Assembly (NCBI RefSeq): GCF_016583765.1
Contig: NZ_NRRR01000002.1
Coordinates: 186,001 to 250,000, forward strand
Reading direction: 5' to 3'
Length of the DNA stretch: 64,000 nt
From: Chromatium weissei
GTDB taxonomy: Bacteria > Pseudomonadota > Gammaproteobacteria > Chromatiales > Chromatiaceae
Shown here: piece after piece, positions 19,501-27,186 of the stretch
Layout of the letters: each line of letters starts with the position of its first letter
How positions within the stretch are numbered: position 1 is the first letter of the stretch
Position numbers and translations under genes: made by a program
The notes under the pieces: model-generated
What the model was told of the DNA's origin: nothing
Database searches by the model: none
What the model saw: the letters and a program-made list of their open reading frames with translations, nothing else

Positions 19501-19896
19501 TTTTGAATCGGCATGTATTCCGTCATGCAGCTTGCCAATACGCACAGATGCAATTAAATCACCCTCACGAAAAAACTGCCATTCCAAGCCATTGGTATAA
19601 ATGAGATTGGGTAACGCTCGGCGATAACGTTCTTGTTGCTCTCGATTCTGTTGATTGAAATTGGATAATTCTATCGTGACATCCTTGGCTTCAATATATC
19701 CAATCACGCGTTCACCGGATTGAAGCATAAAATCCGGTGCGCCGCAGGCAATGCGTTTGGGTTCGTTGATAACAGTTAAATTCGGTGTCAATTGCTTAAA
19801 TAATTCTGTTAATGCCGGGCGATAAGTGTGTTCAGTGGCATTGCCAGTGGCATAAATTGCGGCGATGTCGTGAATAAATGCAGCGAGCGATAACAT
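16585..19896 (-). CDS. Single-chain restriction-modification enzyme (type ISP/IIG-like, N6-adenine methyltransferase)
   Basis: 1103 residues combining cleavage, methylation and target recognition. The N-terminus has a PD-(D/E)XK-type site: PD at 54-55 in GAPDFML and E69-x-K71 in YIEAKD. The methyltransferase core has motif I DPAVGTGTFLAAV (about 374) and catalytic motif IV NPPYSGES (about 492). The C-terminal ~450 residues resemble type ISP target-recognition regions. The helicase domain of full type ISP enzymes such as LlaGI is absent, so it probably acts like a type IIG enzyme. Same strand as polA upstream; a palindromic repeat lies 27 bases before the start. The C-terminus faces moxR. Confidence 0.88.
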   Translation of the reverse strand: MLSLAAFIHDIAAIYATGNATEHTYRPALTELFKQLTPNLTVINEPKRIACGAPDFMLQSGERVIGYIEAKDVTIELSNFNQQNREQQERYRRALPNLIYTNGLEWQFFREGDLIASVRIGKLHDGIHADSKQFATLENLLRDFIQQHPMSITTPQVLAERMAGKAVLIKDILRNTLYADKNPCTELTEQLHAFQENLISGMTRDEFADVYAETLAYGLFAARLHTTDPQQFNRQNALNLLPKSNPFLRALFAYIAGMDLDERIAWIIDDLVLVFRVTDIAQVLAGFGKLTGQTDPFLHFYETFLTAYNPAKRKARGVWYTPEAVVDFIVRAMDDILKTEFNLSDGLADTSKVTIDWNNDAQNKEVHRVQILDPAVGTGTFLAAVIKQIAPRIKNVAPDWWSRYLETDLIPRLHGFELLMASYAMCHLKLDMSLTELGYTPTGASPRLSVYLTNALEEGSLSTQNLPFAQWLSNEAKSANAVKRNLPIMCILGNPPYSGESANKGEWITNLMEVYKKEPEGIKKLAERNPKWINDDYVKFIRLAEHMIHKNGEGVLGFITNHGYLDNPTFRGMRWHLLTTFNKIYVLDLHGNAKKKEVTPNGQPDKNVFDIQQGVAIIIAVKKKMDAAIKPLADVFHADLWGSRAEKYAALRDKELNGNAWQLLTHTAPQYPFVRRDNEQSAAYRAGFSIQELMPVNSVGIVTARDALTIDIDKMTLWERIQDFAALTPEQARIKYNLGKDVRDWKVQWAQEDVKAHYGIEYIVPIAYRPFDIRWIYYTGKSRGLICYPRNTVMQHLLDKNNISMMISAQQKTPNGFHHVFAHSIISESSLTSNKTSEIGSAFPLYLYSDDQLNKQTCHDVPAKKNVGLIYSRQTISGESPPINLMLTDAIFDARGVFTNKGIAQAAPLYLHSENQLLAQTRRINFNSELYQTLQQQATHTERGIPNELNVFDYIYGMLHCPAYRKIYAEFLRIDFPRIPWPNNPIEFWTIADQGAQLRRLHLMEPAAIGETPYPFSGAGQAIIDKPRFEAEKIWINNTQCFNHVPEIAWTFYIGGYQPAQKWLKDRKGRELNFADIKHYQAILKVLSETYRIMRTIQLKRSE

Positions 19897-19923
19897 GTAT
19901 TGTTCTCAAATGGTGTTGACAGT

Positions 19924-19962
19924 AAAAGCCCCCCTTTGAAAAAGGGAGGTTGGGGGGATTTA
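19924..19962 (-). repeat. C-rich palindromic repeat, copy 2 (polA / restriction gene junction)
   Basis: On the minus strand it reads TTAAATCCCCCC, then AACCTCCCTTT, a short loop and AAAGGGGGG, matching copy 1 with a few differences. The first TAA of the element is the polA stop codon, and the element ends 27 bases before the restriction-modification gene start. The G-run/C-run stem could also act as a weak terminator or processing site between the two genes. Confidence 0.8.
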
Positions 19963-22662
19963 ATGCGCTTCATCCCAATTATTGCCGTGACCAATATCGA
20001 CCACCAGCGGCACGGTTAATTCTGCTGCGGTTTCCATTGCAATTCGAATATGCGCACTCGCTGTTGTCACTGCGTCATTCGCTATTTCAAAGACCAATTC
20101 ATCGTGAACTTGCAGCAGCATTTGCACTGGCGGTTGTTCACTTTCAATCCATTGATTCACTGCGAGCATTGCCCGTTTAATAATATCGGCAGCCGTTCCT
20201 TGCATGGGTGCGTTAATTGCCATGCGCTCGGCAGCAGCGCGGCGACTTTGATTGCTGTGGTTAATCTCAATCAAATGTAAACGTCGTCCAAATAACGTTT
20301 CAACATATCCATTCGCTCGCGCTTCTTGTCGAATACGTTCCATGAATTCTTTTACGCCGACATAGCGTTCAAAATAACGTTCCATGTATTCCGCTGCGTC
20401 GCGTTTATTACAGCCAATTTGCTGCGCTAATCCAAATGCCGACATTCCATACATCAATCCGAAATTAATTGCTTTTGCGGCGCGGCGCTGCTCGGTGGTC
20501 ACAGATTCCAACGGCAATTGCAAAATCTCGGCGGCAGTGGCGCGATGCACGTCCAAACCGCTGCCGAACGCGGCAAGCAACCGCTCGTCGCCAGACAGAT
20601 GCGCCATGATGCGCAGCTCAATTTGCGAATAATCCGCCGAGACGAGTTGAAACCCCGGCGCGGCGATAAACGCTCGGCGAATGCGTCGCCCGTCCTCGGT
20701 GCGAATCGGAATGTTTTGTAAATTGGGATCGCTCGATGACAGCCGTCCGGTCGCTGTCACCGCCTGATGATAAGAAGTGTGCAGCCGCCCGCTGCTCGCA
20801 TTGACTAACTTGGGCAGCGCGTCGGTGTAGGTCGATTTGAGTTTGGCCAGACTGCGATGATCGAGAATCAGGCGCGGCAGCGGATGCTCCGCCGCGAGCT
20901 GTTCGAGCACATCTTCTGCCGTGGACGGCTCGCCTTTGGGCGTTTTGCGCACCACCGGCAAGCCCAATTCTTCAAACAAAATCATGCCGATTTGTTTGGG
21001 CGAGGCGAGATTGAAACTCCGTCCCGCCGTTTCGTGTGCATTCAATTCCAACGCTGCCAGCCGTTGCGCCAATTCGTGACTGTGTTGCGCCAGCGAATGA
21101 CTGTCGATTTTGACTCCGGTGCGTTCCATTCGCGCCAGCACGGGAATCAACGGCAATTCCAATTCTCGATACAGCCGCGCCAACGCCGGAATTGCCTGCA
21201 CTCGCGGCCACAATGTCTGCTGCAAGCGTAACGTGATGTCGGCATCTTCGGCGGCGTACTGCCCAGCAGTTTCCACCGTCACCTGATCGAACGTGATTTG
21301 CTTCGCGCCCTTGCCCGCCACGTCCTCGAAATGAATCGTCGCGTAATCGAGATATTTTTTTGCCAGCGCATCCATGCCGTGACTGGTGGCGGTGCTATCG
21401 AGCACATAACTGGTCAACAGCGTGTCGTGGGCGATGCCGCGCAGCGTGATGCCGTAACGGGCGAGAATGTTGAAATCGAATTTGAGGTTTTGCCCGACTT
21501 TGGCGCGATTCGGGTCTTCCAACAGCGGTTGCAACTGCGCCAGCACGGTGGCGCGATTCAACTGCGCTGGCGCGTCAAAATAGCGATGTGCCAGCGGAAT
21601 GTACGCCGCCTGCTTCGGCGCAACGGCAAACGACACGCCGACCAATTCCGCCGTCATCACATCCAAACCGGTGGTTTCAGTATCAATTGCAAACAGCTCG
21701 GCCGCAGTCAGTCGCGCCAGCCACGTCTCGAACTGCTCGGGCGTGAGAATCAAATCATAGGCAATGCGCGGCGGTGGCGGTGCGGCGGGCGCGAGCAGAT
21801 CAAGGTTCAATAAAACGAGCCTTTTCAACAGGTGACGCGATTCCAGCCGTTCAAACACAGCGCGCAGCGCGGCGACATTCGGCGCAGTCGGACGCAAATC
21901 GGTCGGGCAGCGATTCAGCGCCACGTCACATTGAATCGTCGTGAGCTGGCGCAGCAGCGGCAACTGCGGCAACGCAGCGCGGAGGTTTTCACCGACTTTG
22001 CGCGGAATGGCATGGGCATGAGCGATCACGCCGTTCAGATCGCCGTATTTGCGCAGCCATTCCAACGCAGTTTTCTCGCCGCAGCCGGAAACGCCGGAAA
22101 TGTTGTCGCTGCTGTCGCCGCGCAGTGCCAAATAATCAGCGATGCGTTCTGGTGGAACGCCGAAGGTTTCAGTCACGCCCGCTGCGTCCAACAGGCGGTT
22201 TTTCATCGTGTCAAGCAGATGAACCTGGTCGCCGACGAGCTGCGCCATGTCTTTGTCTCCGCTGACAATTAAGGTCGCAATTCCGGCTGCGGCTGCCTGC
22301 GTCGCCAATGTGCCGATCACGTCATCGGCTTCGACATCGGGAACGATGATCAGCGGCCAGCCTTGCGCCTCAATCGCCGCCCGCAGCGGTGCAAATTGAG
22401 CACGAAGATCATTCGGCAGCGGCGGACGCTGCGCTTTGTAGGCAGGAAACAGCGCGTGACGAAAATTCTTGCCACCGGCATCAAACACGATGCCGAGATA
22501 ATCGGGCTGATAGTCATCGAGCAGTTTTTGCAACATCTGCAACACGCCGATCACTGCGCCGGTCGGTTCGCCGTGCGAATTGATCAATTTGGGTGCAGCG
22601 TGATAAGCGCGAAACAGATAGCCGGAAGCGTCAACTAAAACGAGTGGGTATTGAGCGGACAT
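19960..22662 (-). CDS. polA: DNA polymerase I
   Basis: 900 residues with all three domains. The 5'-3' exonuclease is about 1-290 (VEADDVIGTLA, SGDKDM, GDSSDNISGVSGCGEKTA). The 3'-5' proofreading domain is about 320-500 and retains its acidic site (FAIDTETTGLDV). The polymerase domain has motif A DYSQIELRIMAHLSGD, motif B RRAAKAINFGLMYGMS and motif C QVHDELVFEI. The C-terminus NNWDEAH ends exactly where other PolA proteins end, although its stop codon is contributed by the palindromic repeat. Acts in Okazaki-fragment processing and repair. Confidence 0.97.
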   Translation of the reverse strand: MSAQYPLVLVDASGYLFRAYHAAPKLINSHGEPTGAVIGVLQMLQKLLDDYQPDYLGIVFDAGGKNFRHALFPAYKAQRPPLPNDLRAQFAPLRAAIEAQGWPLIIVPDVEADDVIGTLATQAAAAGIATLIVSGDKDMAQLVGDQVHLLDTMKNRLLDAAGVTETFGVPPERIADYLALRGDSSDNISGVSGCGEKTALEWLRKYGDLNGVIAHAHAIPRKVGENLRAALPQLPLLRQLTTIQCDVALNRCPTDLRPTAPNVAALRAVFERLESRHLLKRLVLLNLDLLAPAAPPPPRIAYDLILTPEQFETWLARLTAAELFAIDTETTGLDVMTAELVGVSFAVAPKQAAYIPLAHRYFDAPAQLNRATVLAQLQPLLEDPNRAKVGQNLKFDFNILARYGITLRGIAHDTLLTSYVLDSTATSHGMDALAKKYLDYATIHFEDVAGKGAKQITFDQVTVETAGQYAAEDADITLRLQQTLWPRVQAIPALARLYRELELPLIPVLARMERTGVKIDSHSLAQHSHELAQRLAALELNAHETAGRSFNLASPKQIGMILFEELGLPVVRKTPKGEPSTAEDVLEQLAAEHPLPRLILDHRSLAKLKSTYTDALPKLVNASSGRLHTSYHQAVTATGRLSSSDPNLQNIPIRTEDGRRIRRAFIAAPGFQLVSADYSQIELRIMAHLSGDERLLAAFGSGLDVHRATAAEILQLPLESVTTEQRRAAKAINFGLMYGMSAFGLAQQIGCNKRDAAEYMERYFERYVGVKEFMERIRQEARANGYVETLFGRRLHLIEINHSNQSRRAAAERMAINAPMQGTAADIIKRAMLAVNQWIESEQPPVQMLLQVHDELVFEIANDAVTTASAHIRIAMETAAELTVPLVVDIGHGNNWDEAH

Positions 22663-22834
22663 AAGTGCGGATACAGTCAGTAGTGAAGAATAAAGCGACG
22701 GAATAGCGCATCATTCCGGCGCTGTCTACTGACCGAGTGGGTTTGAATGAGAAATGACGCAATTGAAAGATAAGCAGAGATAAAATCATTACTTTGAAAC
22801 GAATTGCATTTTCAACTGCATCACTTCTGCAAAT

Positions 22835-24100
22835 TTAATTCAATGGACGCTCGAATACTGCTTGATACTGCTCGGCATAAGGTTTGAGCGTGTCATAAAC
22901 GTGATACGGCACCACGCGCTGTTCAAATCGTGCAAATTTGCTGCGCACGTAATTCAAATTGCGCAGCAATTTCATTTCAATTACTGCTCGCGCAAATTCT
23001 AAACCCTGCGATCCTTTTCGACGTTGTAATAGCGCCACCAATTGCCGTACCAAATACGGTGGACGTTTTGCGCCGGGCGGCTGGGCGAGGCGTTGAATAA
23101 AATGCGGCATTCCTTTGCTGCGATCACCGCGTGAAATTAATTCGCCAATTTCCAAATTTGGCCGCAATAACTCAAATAATTCTGCACCGCGTTCAGTGCG
23201 CGCCAGCACCCATTGCCAGCCCAATTCCGCACCCATATAACCAATGGTTAAATCACTTAATGAATTGACGTAATCAAAACAGGATAAACACGCGGAAGGA
23301 AAGATGCCGTGCAATTTGTCCATTGGAAAATCAATGAAATTGAGCTTTTCAATTTTGCCGTTTTCGTGGCGCATCCACAGCCGAAAATCTTGCATGAATT
23401 CATAATGCACAATGGTGGATGGCGAGCGCGAAACCTGTTCCAAAAAGTAGGTTAAATCGGAATAGTTCACGTTATCACTGCATGGAATGCCAATCACATC
23501 TAATCGGTCTAAATTCAGTTCCGCTTCTATTGCCCGCAGCGCATGAACTTGGCAACTGGTGCCAATAAATGCCAGCCGTTTAATGCCCTGCTCGCGCACC
23601 TGATCGAGCAGACCGAGTGTGGGTGACAAACTGGGTTTATTGCCGGCAGTCGCCAGCACTTCTGCCGGAGTGCGAGCGAGAATTGGCTGGGCTTGAAACC
23701 GCGTTCCCGACGCAGCGCCAGTCGTCATCACCGCGTCCACCAATCCGCGTTCCAACAGCCGAGCGCCGAGCGCCGTCACCATGCCACTCCACTGCGCTTT
23801 GGGATTTGGTCGCTGCATTCGCGCTGCGTATTGCGCACGAAAAATGCCAAATTGCTGTTCATCGCCGACTTGCCGATTGCGCCCGTGCAGCCGCTGTTCA
23901 ATTGCCTCGGTTTGATTGCGCACAAATACGCAGGCTTGCGCCATCTGCGGTTGAAATTGGCTGTCGCACAAGCCGCAATCGCTGCATAAACGCGGACGAC
24001 CTTTCAAACGGTCGTCACTGCTCAATAACGAAATTTGATCCAATCCTTTGGATGGCCCGTCTTCGCTGATGGAAGTTGAAGGTGGAAAAGAAGTCGGCAT
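22835..24100 (-). CDS. bciB: BciB-like ferredoxin-dependent divinyl chlorophyllide 8-vinyl reductase (FrhB/HCAR family)
   Basis: 421-residue iron-sulfur flavoprotein of the coenzyme F420 hydrogenase beta-subunit family. CSDCGLC near residue 36 followed by QACVF, FIGTSCQVHALRA, GIPCSDNVNY and SACLSCFDYVNSLSDL supply the cluster and flavin sites. Within this family BciB reduces the 8-vinyl group of divinyl chlorophyllide; the divergent bchI-bchD pair favours that role over 7-hydroxymethyl chlorophyll reductase or F420 enzymes. Start at 24100 (MPTSFPPSTS) is preceded by GAGGA; the frame extends upstream to 24316, but that part has no family similarity and overlaps the promoter region. Confidence 0.8.
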   Translation of the reverse strand: MPTSFPPSTSISEDGPSKGLDQISLLSSDDRLKGRPRLCSDCGLCDSQFQPQMAQACVFVRNQTEAIEQRLHGRNRQVGDEQQFGIFRAQYAARMQRPNPKAQWSGMVTALGARLLERGLVDAVMTTGAASGTRFQAQPILARTPAEVLATAGNKPSLSPTLGLLDQVREQGIKRLAFIGTSCQVHALRAIEAELNLDRLDVIGIPCSDNVNYSDLTYFLEQVSRSPSTIVHYEFMQDFRLWMRHENGKIEKLNFIDFPMDKLHGIFPSACLSCFDYVNSLSDLTIGYMGAELGWQWVLARTERGAELFELLRPNLEIGELISRGDRSKGMPHFIQRLAQPPGAKRPPYLVRQLVALLQRRKGSQGLEFARAVIEMKLLRNLNYVRSKFARFEQRVVPYHVYDTLKPYAEQYQAVFERPLN

Positions 24101-24296
24101 GGTGATTGGCATCCTCGGTGAAATGGGTGGCAATGCTGATTGCGATGCGCTGGCGGGCTGCGAGTCTGCACGAAAGCGAGTAATCGCGTCTAGGCACGAT
24201 ATTCGGTGCGATGTAATGCCGACGTGCTGGCAATTTGTCGGTAAAGTATCCGTTCCCAACTCAAGTTTTGACCGCGATTCGATACGGCGCTGGGTC

Positions 24297-24316
24297 ATCA
24301 ACTTGATTAAAATCAC
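24297..24316. promoter_or_regulatory. FNR/FnrL-type binding site in the bciB-bchI intergenic region
   Basis: TTGAT at 24303-24307, four bases, then ATCAC at 24312-24316 match the FNR consensus TTGAT-N4-ATCAA at nine of ten positions. A further ATCAA at 24297-24301 makes an overlapping reversed half-site. It lies 30 bases before the bchI ATG. That is too close for standard activation of bchI from this gap, so it would act as an activator of the divergent bciB-like gene, as a repressor, or on a very short bchI leader. Confidence 0.5.
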
Positions 24317-24346
24317 TTCAAATCACAGCAACCAGGTTCGCCGCGT

Positions 24347-25375
24347 ATGTCCATTCCGTTTCCGTTTTCTGCTGTCGTCGCTCAAGAGGAGATGAAACGC
24401 TCCCTGTTAATTGCGGCAATTGATCCGTCCATTGGCGGCGTTCTCGTGTTTGGCGACCGAGGCACCGGCAAATCCACCGCCATTCGTGGGCTGGCCGCAC
24501 TGCTGCCCAAAATGCAAGCCGCTGATTGCACTTATAATTGTGATCCCGATGCGGGCGATGACGCGGTGTGTGCCGACTGCCGCGAGAAACGCGCCAAAGG
24601 CAATCCGCCGAAAACGCGCAAAGTGCCGGTTCCGGTGGTCGATTTGCCGCTCGGCGCGACGGAAGACCGCGTGATTGGTGCGCTGGATTTGGAGCGGGCG
24701 CTGACCAAAGGTGAAAAGGCGTTTGAACCCGGGTTGCTGGCGCGAGCGCATCGCGGCTTTTTGTACATCGACGAGGTGAATTTGCTGGAAGATCATCTGG
24801 TTGATTCGCTGCTCGACGTGGCGGCTTCCGGTGAAAATCTGGTCGAACGCGAGGGTTTGAGCATTCGCCATCCAGCGCGATTTGTGCTGGTCGGCTCCGG
24901 CAATCCGGAAGAAGGCGAATTGCGCCCGCAGTTGCAGGATCGGTTTGGCTTGTCGGTTGAAGTGAAAACGCCGCAGGATTTGCCGACGCGAATGAAGGTG
25001 GTGCGGCTGCGCGACGAGTTTGAACGCGATCCGAATGCCTTTGTGCAGAAATGGAAAAGCAAAGACGGCAAAGTTCGCAAACTGATTGAAAAGGGTAAAG
25101 AAGTTTTGAAAACCGTCGCCGTGCCGGATGCCACGTTGGAAGATGCCGGACGGCTCTGCATTAAATTGGGCACTGACGGGCTGCGCGGCGAATTGACCTT
25201 GATCCGCGCCGCTCGGGCGCTGGCGGCGTTGGAAGGCGACACCGAAGTCACCCGCGAGCATCTCAAATCCATTGCCACCTCCGCGCTGCGTCATCGGCTG
25301 CGGCGCGATCCGTTGGATGAATCCGGTTCCACCAGTCGCGTTGAACGCGCTGTTGCGGAGTTGTTCGGCGCATGA
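24347..25375 (+). CDS. bchI: Magnesium chelatase ATPase subunit I (BchI)
   Basis: AAA+ subunit that drives insertion of Mg2+ into protoporphyrin IX with BchD and BchH, the first dedicated step of bacteriochlorophyll synthesis. 342 residues. Walker A is GDRGTGKSTAIRGL (near residue 38), Walker B is FLYIDEVNLLEDH, with the family's LDVAASGENLVEREG and GSGNPEEGELRPQLQDRFG. Start ATG 24347; bchD overlaps the stop by four bases (ATGA), so the two are translationally coupled. BchH is not in the window. Confidence 0.97.
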   Translation: MSIPFPFSAVVAQEEMKRSLLIAAIDPSIGGVLVFGDRGTGKSTAIRGLAALLPKMQAADCTYNCDPDAGDDAVCADCREKRAKGNPPKTRKVPVPVVDLPLGATEDRVIGALDLERALTKGEKAFEPGLLARAHRGFLYIDEVNLLEDHLVDSLLDVAASGENLVEREGLSIRHPARFVLVGSGNPEEGELRPQLQDRFGLSVEVKTPQDLPTRMKVVRLRDEFERDPNAFVQKWKSKDGKVRKLIEKGKEVLKTVAVPDATLEDAGRLCIKLGTDGLRGELTLIRAARALAALEGDTEVTREHLKSIATSALRHRLRRDPLDESGSTSRVERAVAELFGA

Positions 25376-27186
25376 GCACCGCTGGCGCAACTTCCGCTGT
25401 GATGACTGATTCGCCGCGCTCCGCGCCAGCCGCGTCCGCCACGTCGCCGTGGGAAGATGCGGTGTTGGCAGCGGCGCTGATGACGGTTGACCCGATTGGC
25501 ACTGGCGGAGTCGCGCTGCGGGCGCTCGCCGGTCCGGTGCGCGATCAATGGTTGACGGTAATGCGTGACCTGCAACCGGAAGATGCGCCGCAGCGCCGCA
25601 TTCCGCTGCACGTCGCCGATGGACGGCTGCTCGGTGGTTTGGATTTGGCAGCGACGTTGAATGCCGGTCGCCCCGTCGCCGAACGCGGGCTGCTGGTCGA
25701 AGCCAACGGCGGCATCGTCGAATTGGCGATGGCCGAGCGAATTGCGCCCGGCACGGTGGCGCGATTGACCAGCGCGTTTGATTTCGGCGAGGTGATTTTG
25801 GAACGCGACGGGCTGGCGCAGCGCAATCCGGCGCGGTTTGCAGTGATCGCGCTCGATGAAGGCGTCGGTGAGGATGAAGGTTTGCTCAACGCGCTGAGTG
25901 ATCGGCTGGCGTTTCATTTGGAATTGACGCACATCCGTCATCACGAGGCGGTGAGTTGCGATTACGACGCGGAGGAAATTGCCGCAGCGCGGGCGCGGTT
26001 GCCGACGGTGACGATCACGGATGAACAGGTGGAAGCGTTGTGTGGAATTGCGCTGGCGCTGGGCATTCCGTCGCTGCGGGCGTCGATTTTCGCCTGCCGA
26101 GCAGCCTGTGCAGCAGCGGCTTTGGCAGAGCGCGATGCGGTGACTGAGGCGGATTTGGCGGTTGCGGGTCGATTGGTGCTGGCGCCGCGAGCAACACAAT
26201 TGCCGCCGATGGAGCCGCCGCCGGATGCCGAGCCACCGCCGCCGGAGCCGGAAGAACCGGATCAAAATCAAAACGAAAACAGCGAGCCGGAGGAGCCGAA
26301 AGAATTAGAGGAGCAGATTCTGGAGGCGACCAAAGCGGCGATTCCGGCGGGGCTGCTGGCGCAGTTGCAAATGGGCAAATTGCGGCGGTCGCGCTCGCGG
26401 GCAACCGGTAAAGCGGGCGCGATGCAAAACGCGCAAACGCGAGGACGACCGGCGGGTGTGTTGCGCGGTGAACCTCGCGCCGGGCTGCGGTTGAACGTGG
26501 TGGAAACGCTGCGCGCTGCCGCGCCGTGGCAACGGTTGCGCCGTGAAGAACGGGAACGCTGCGGACAAACGTCGACGCGAATTGAAGTGCGGCAGGACGA
26601 TTTCCGCATCACGCGGTTCAAACACAAATCGGAAACGACGACGATTTTTGTCGTTGATGCGTCCGGTTCATCGGCGCTGCATCGGCTGGCAGAAGCAAAA
26701 GGCGCGGTGGAATTGCTGTTGGCAGATTGTTACGTCCGCCGTGACAAGGTGGCGCTGGTGGCATTTCGCGGGCAAGCAGCGGAAGTGCTGTTGCCGCCGA
26801 CGCGCTCGCTGGTGCGGGCAAAACGCAGTTTGGCGGGATTGCCCGGTGGCGGTGGCACTCCGCTCGCGTCCGGCATTGATTTAGGCATGATTTTGGCGGA
26901 TTCGATCAAACGGCGCGGTGGCACGCCGGTGCTGATTGTGATGACCGACGGGCGGGCAAATGTGGCGCGAGATGGTTCGGGCGGTCGCGCTCGGGCGAAT
27001 GAAGAGGCGCTGGCGGCAGCGCGAGTGGTGCGCGGATTAGAAATCACCGCGTTGGTGATTGACACGTCACCGCGTCCACAGCCGCAAGGTCGTGAATTGG
27101 CGAAAGAAATGGACGCGATTTATTTGCCATTGCCTCATGCCGATGCCAATTCATTAACGCAAGCCGTGCGAGCAACCGCTAATTAA
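25372..27186 (+). CDS. bchD: Magnesium chelatase subunit D (BchD)
   Basis: 604-residue partner of BchI. The N-terminal AAA+-like domain (about 20-270) lacks a recognisable Walker A sequence, as usual for BchD. A Pro/Glu-rich acidic linker follows (about 280-320, PPPPEPEEPDQNQNENSEPE). The C-terminal von Willebrand A domain has the MIDAS motif DASGSSALHR, LPGGGGTPLASG and VMTDGRANVARDGSG, which bind the integrin-I-like partner. Directly coupled to bchI. bchO, which often follows, is absent; the next gene is convergent and overlaps the bchD end by eight bases. Confidence 0.97.
   Translation: MSTAGATSAVMTDSPRSAPAASATSPWEDAVLAAALMTVDPIGTGGVALRALAGPVRDQWLTVMRDLQPEDAPQRRIPLHVADGRLLGGLDLAATLNAGRPVAERGLLVEANGGIVELAMAERIAPGTVARLTSAFDFGEVILERDGLAQRNPARFAVIALDEGVGEDEGLLNALSDRLAFHLELTHIRHHEAVSCDYDAEEIAAARARLPTVTITDEQVEALCGIALALGIPSLRASIFACRAACAAAALAERDAVTEADLAVAGRLVLAPRATQLPPMEPPPDAEPPPPEPEEPDQNQNENSEPEEPKELEEQILEATKAAIPAGLLAQLQMGKLRRSRSRATGKAGAMQNAQTRGRPAGVLRGEPRAGLRLNVVETLRAAAPWQRLRREERERCGQTSTRIEVRQDDFRITRFKHKSETTTIFVVDASGSSALHRLAEAKGAVELLLADCYVRRDKVALVAFRGQAAEVLLPPTRSLVRAKRSLAGLPGGGGTPLASGIDLGMILADSIKRRGGTPVLIVMTDGRANVARDGSGGRARANEEALAAARVVRGLEITALVIDTSPRPQPQGRELAKEMDAIYLPLPHADANSLTQAVRATAN

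Noticed and set aside
16585-19896. Type I HsdM or BREX PglX for the 1103-residue enzyme
   Set aside because: It carries its own N-terminal nuclease-like site and there are no hsdS/hsdR or BREX genes around it.
22663-22834. Small RNA gene (Spot 42-like) beside polA
   Set aside because: The 172-base gap lies between the polA start and the bciB-like gene end and shows no terminator or conserved Spot 42 sequence.
22835-24100. F420 hydrogenase beta subunit as the function of the bciB-like gene
   Set aside because: Gammaproteobacteria of this type do not use F420 hydrogenase, and the gene stands opposite bchI-bchD, so a chlorophyll-type reductase is the better reading.
24101-24346. PpsR/CrtJ site (TGT-N12-ACA) in the bciB-bchI gap
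   Set aside because: The TGT triplets in the gap that I checked are not followed by ACA at the required distance.
24407-26271. Long open frames on the minus strand opposite bchI and bchD
   Set aside because: They mirror the strongly coding bchI/bchD frames, give Arg/Gln/His-rich low-quality proteins and show no family signature.
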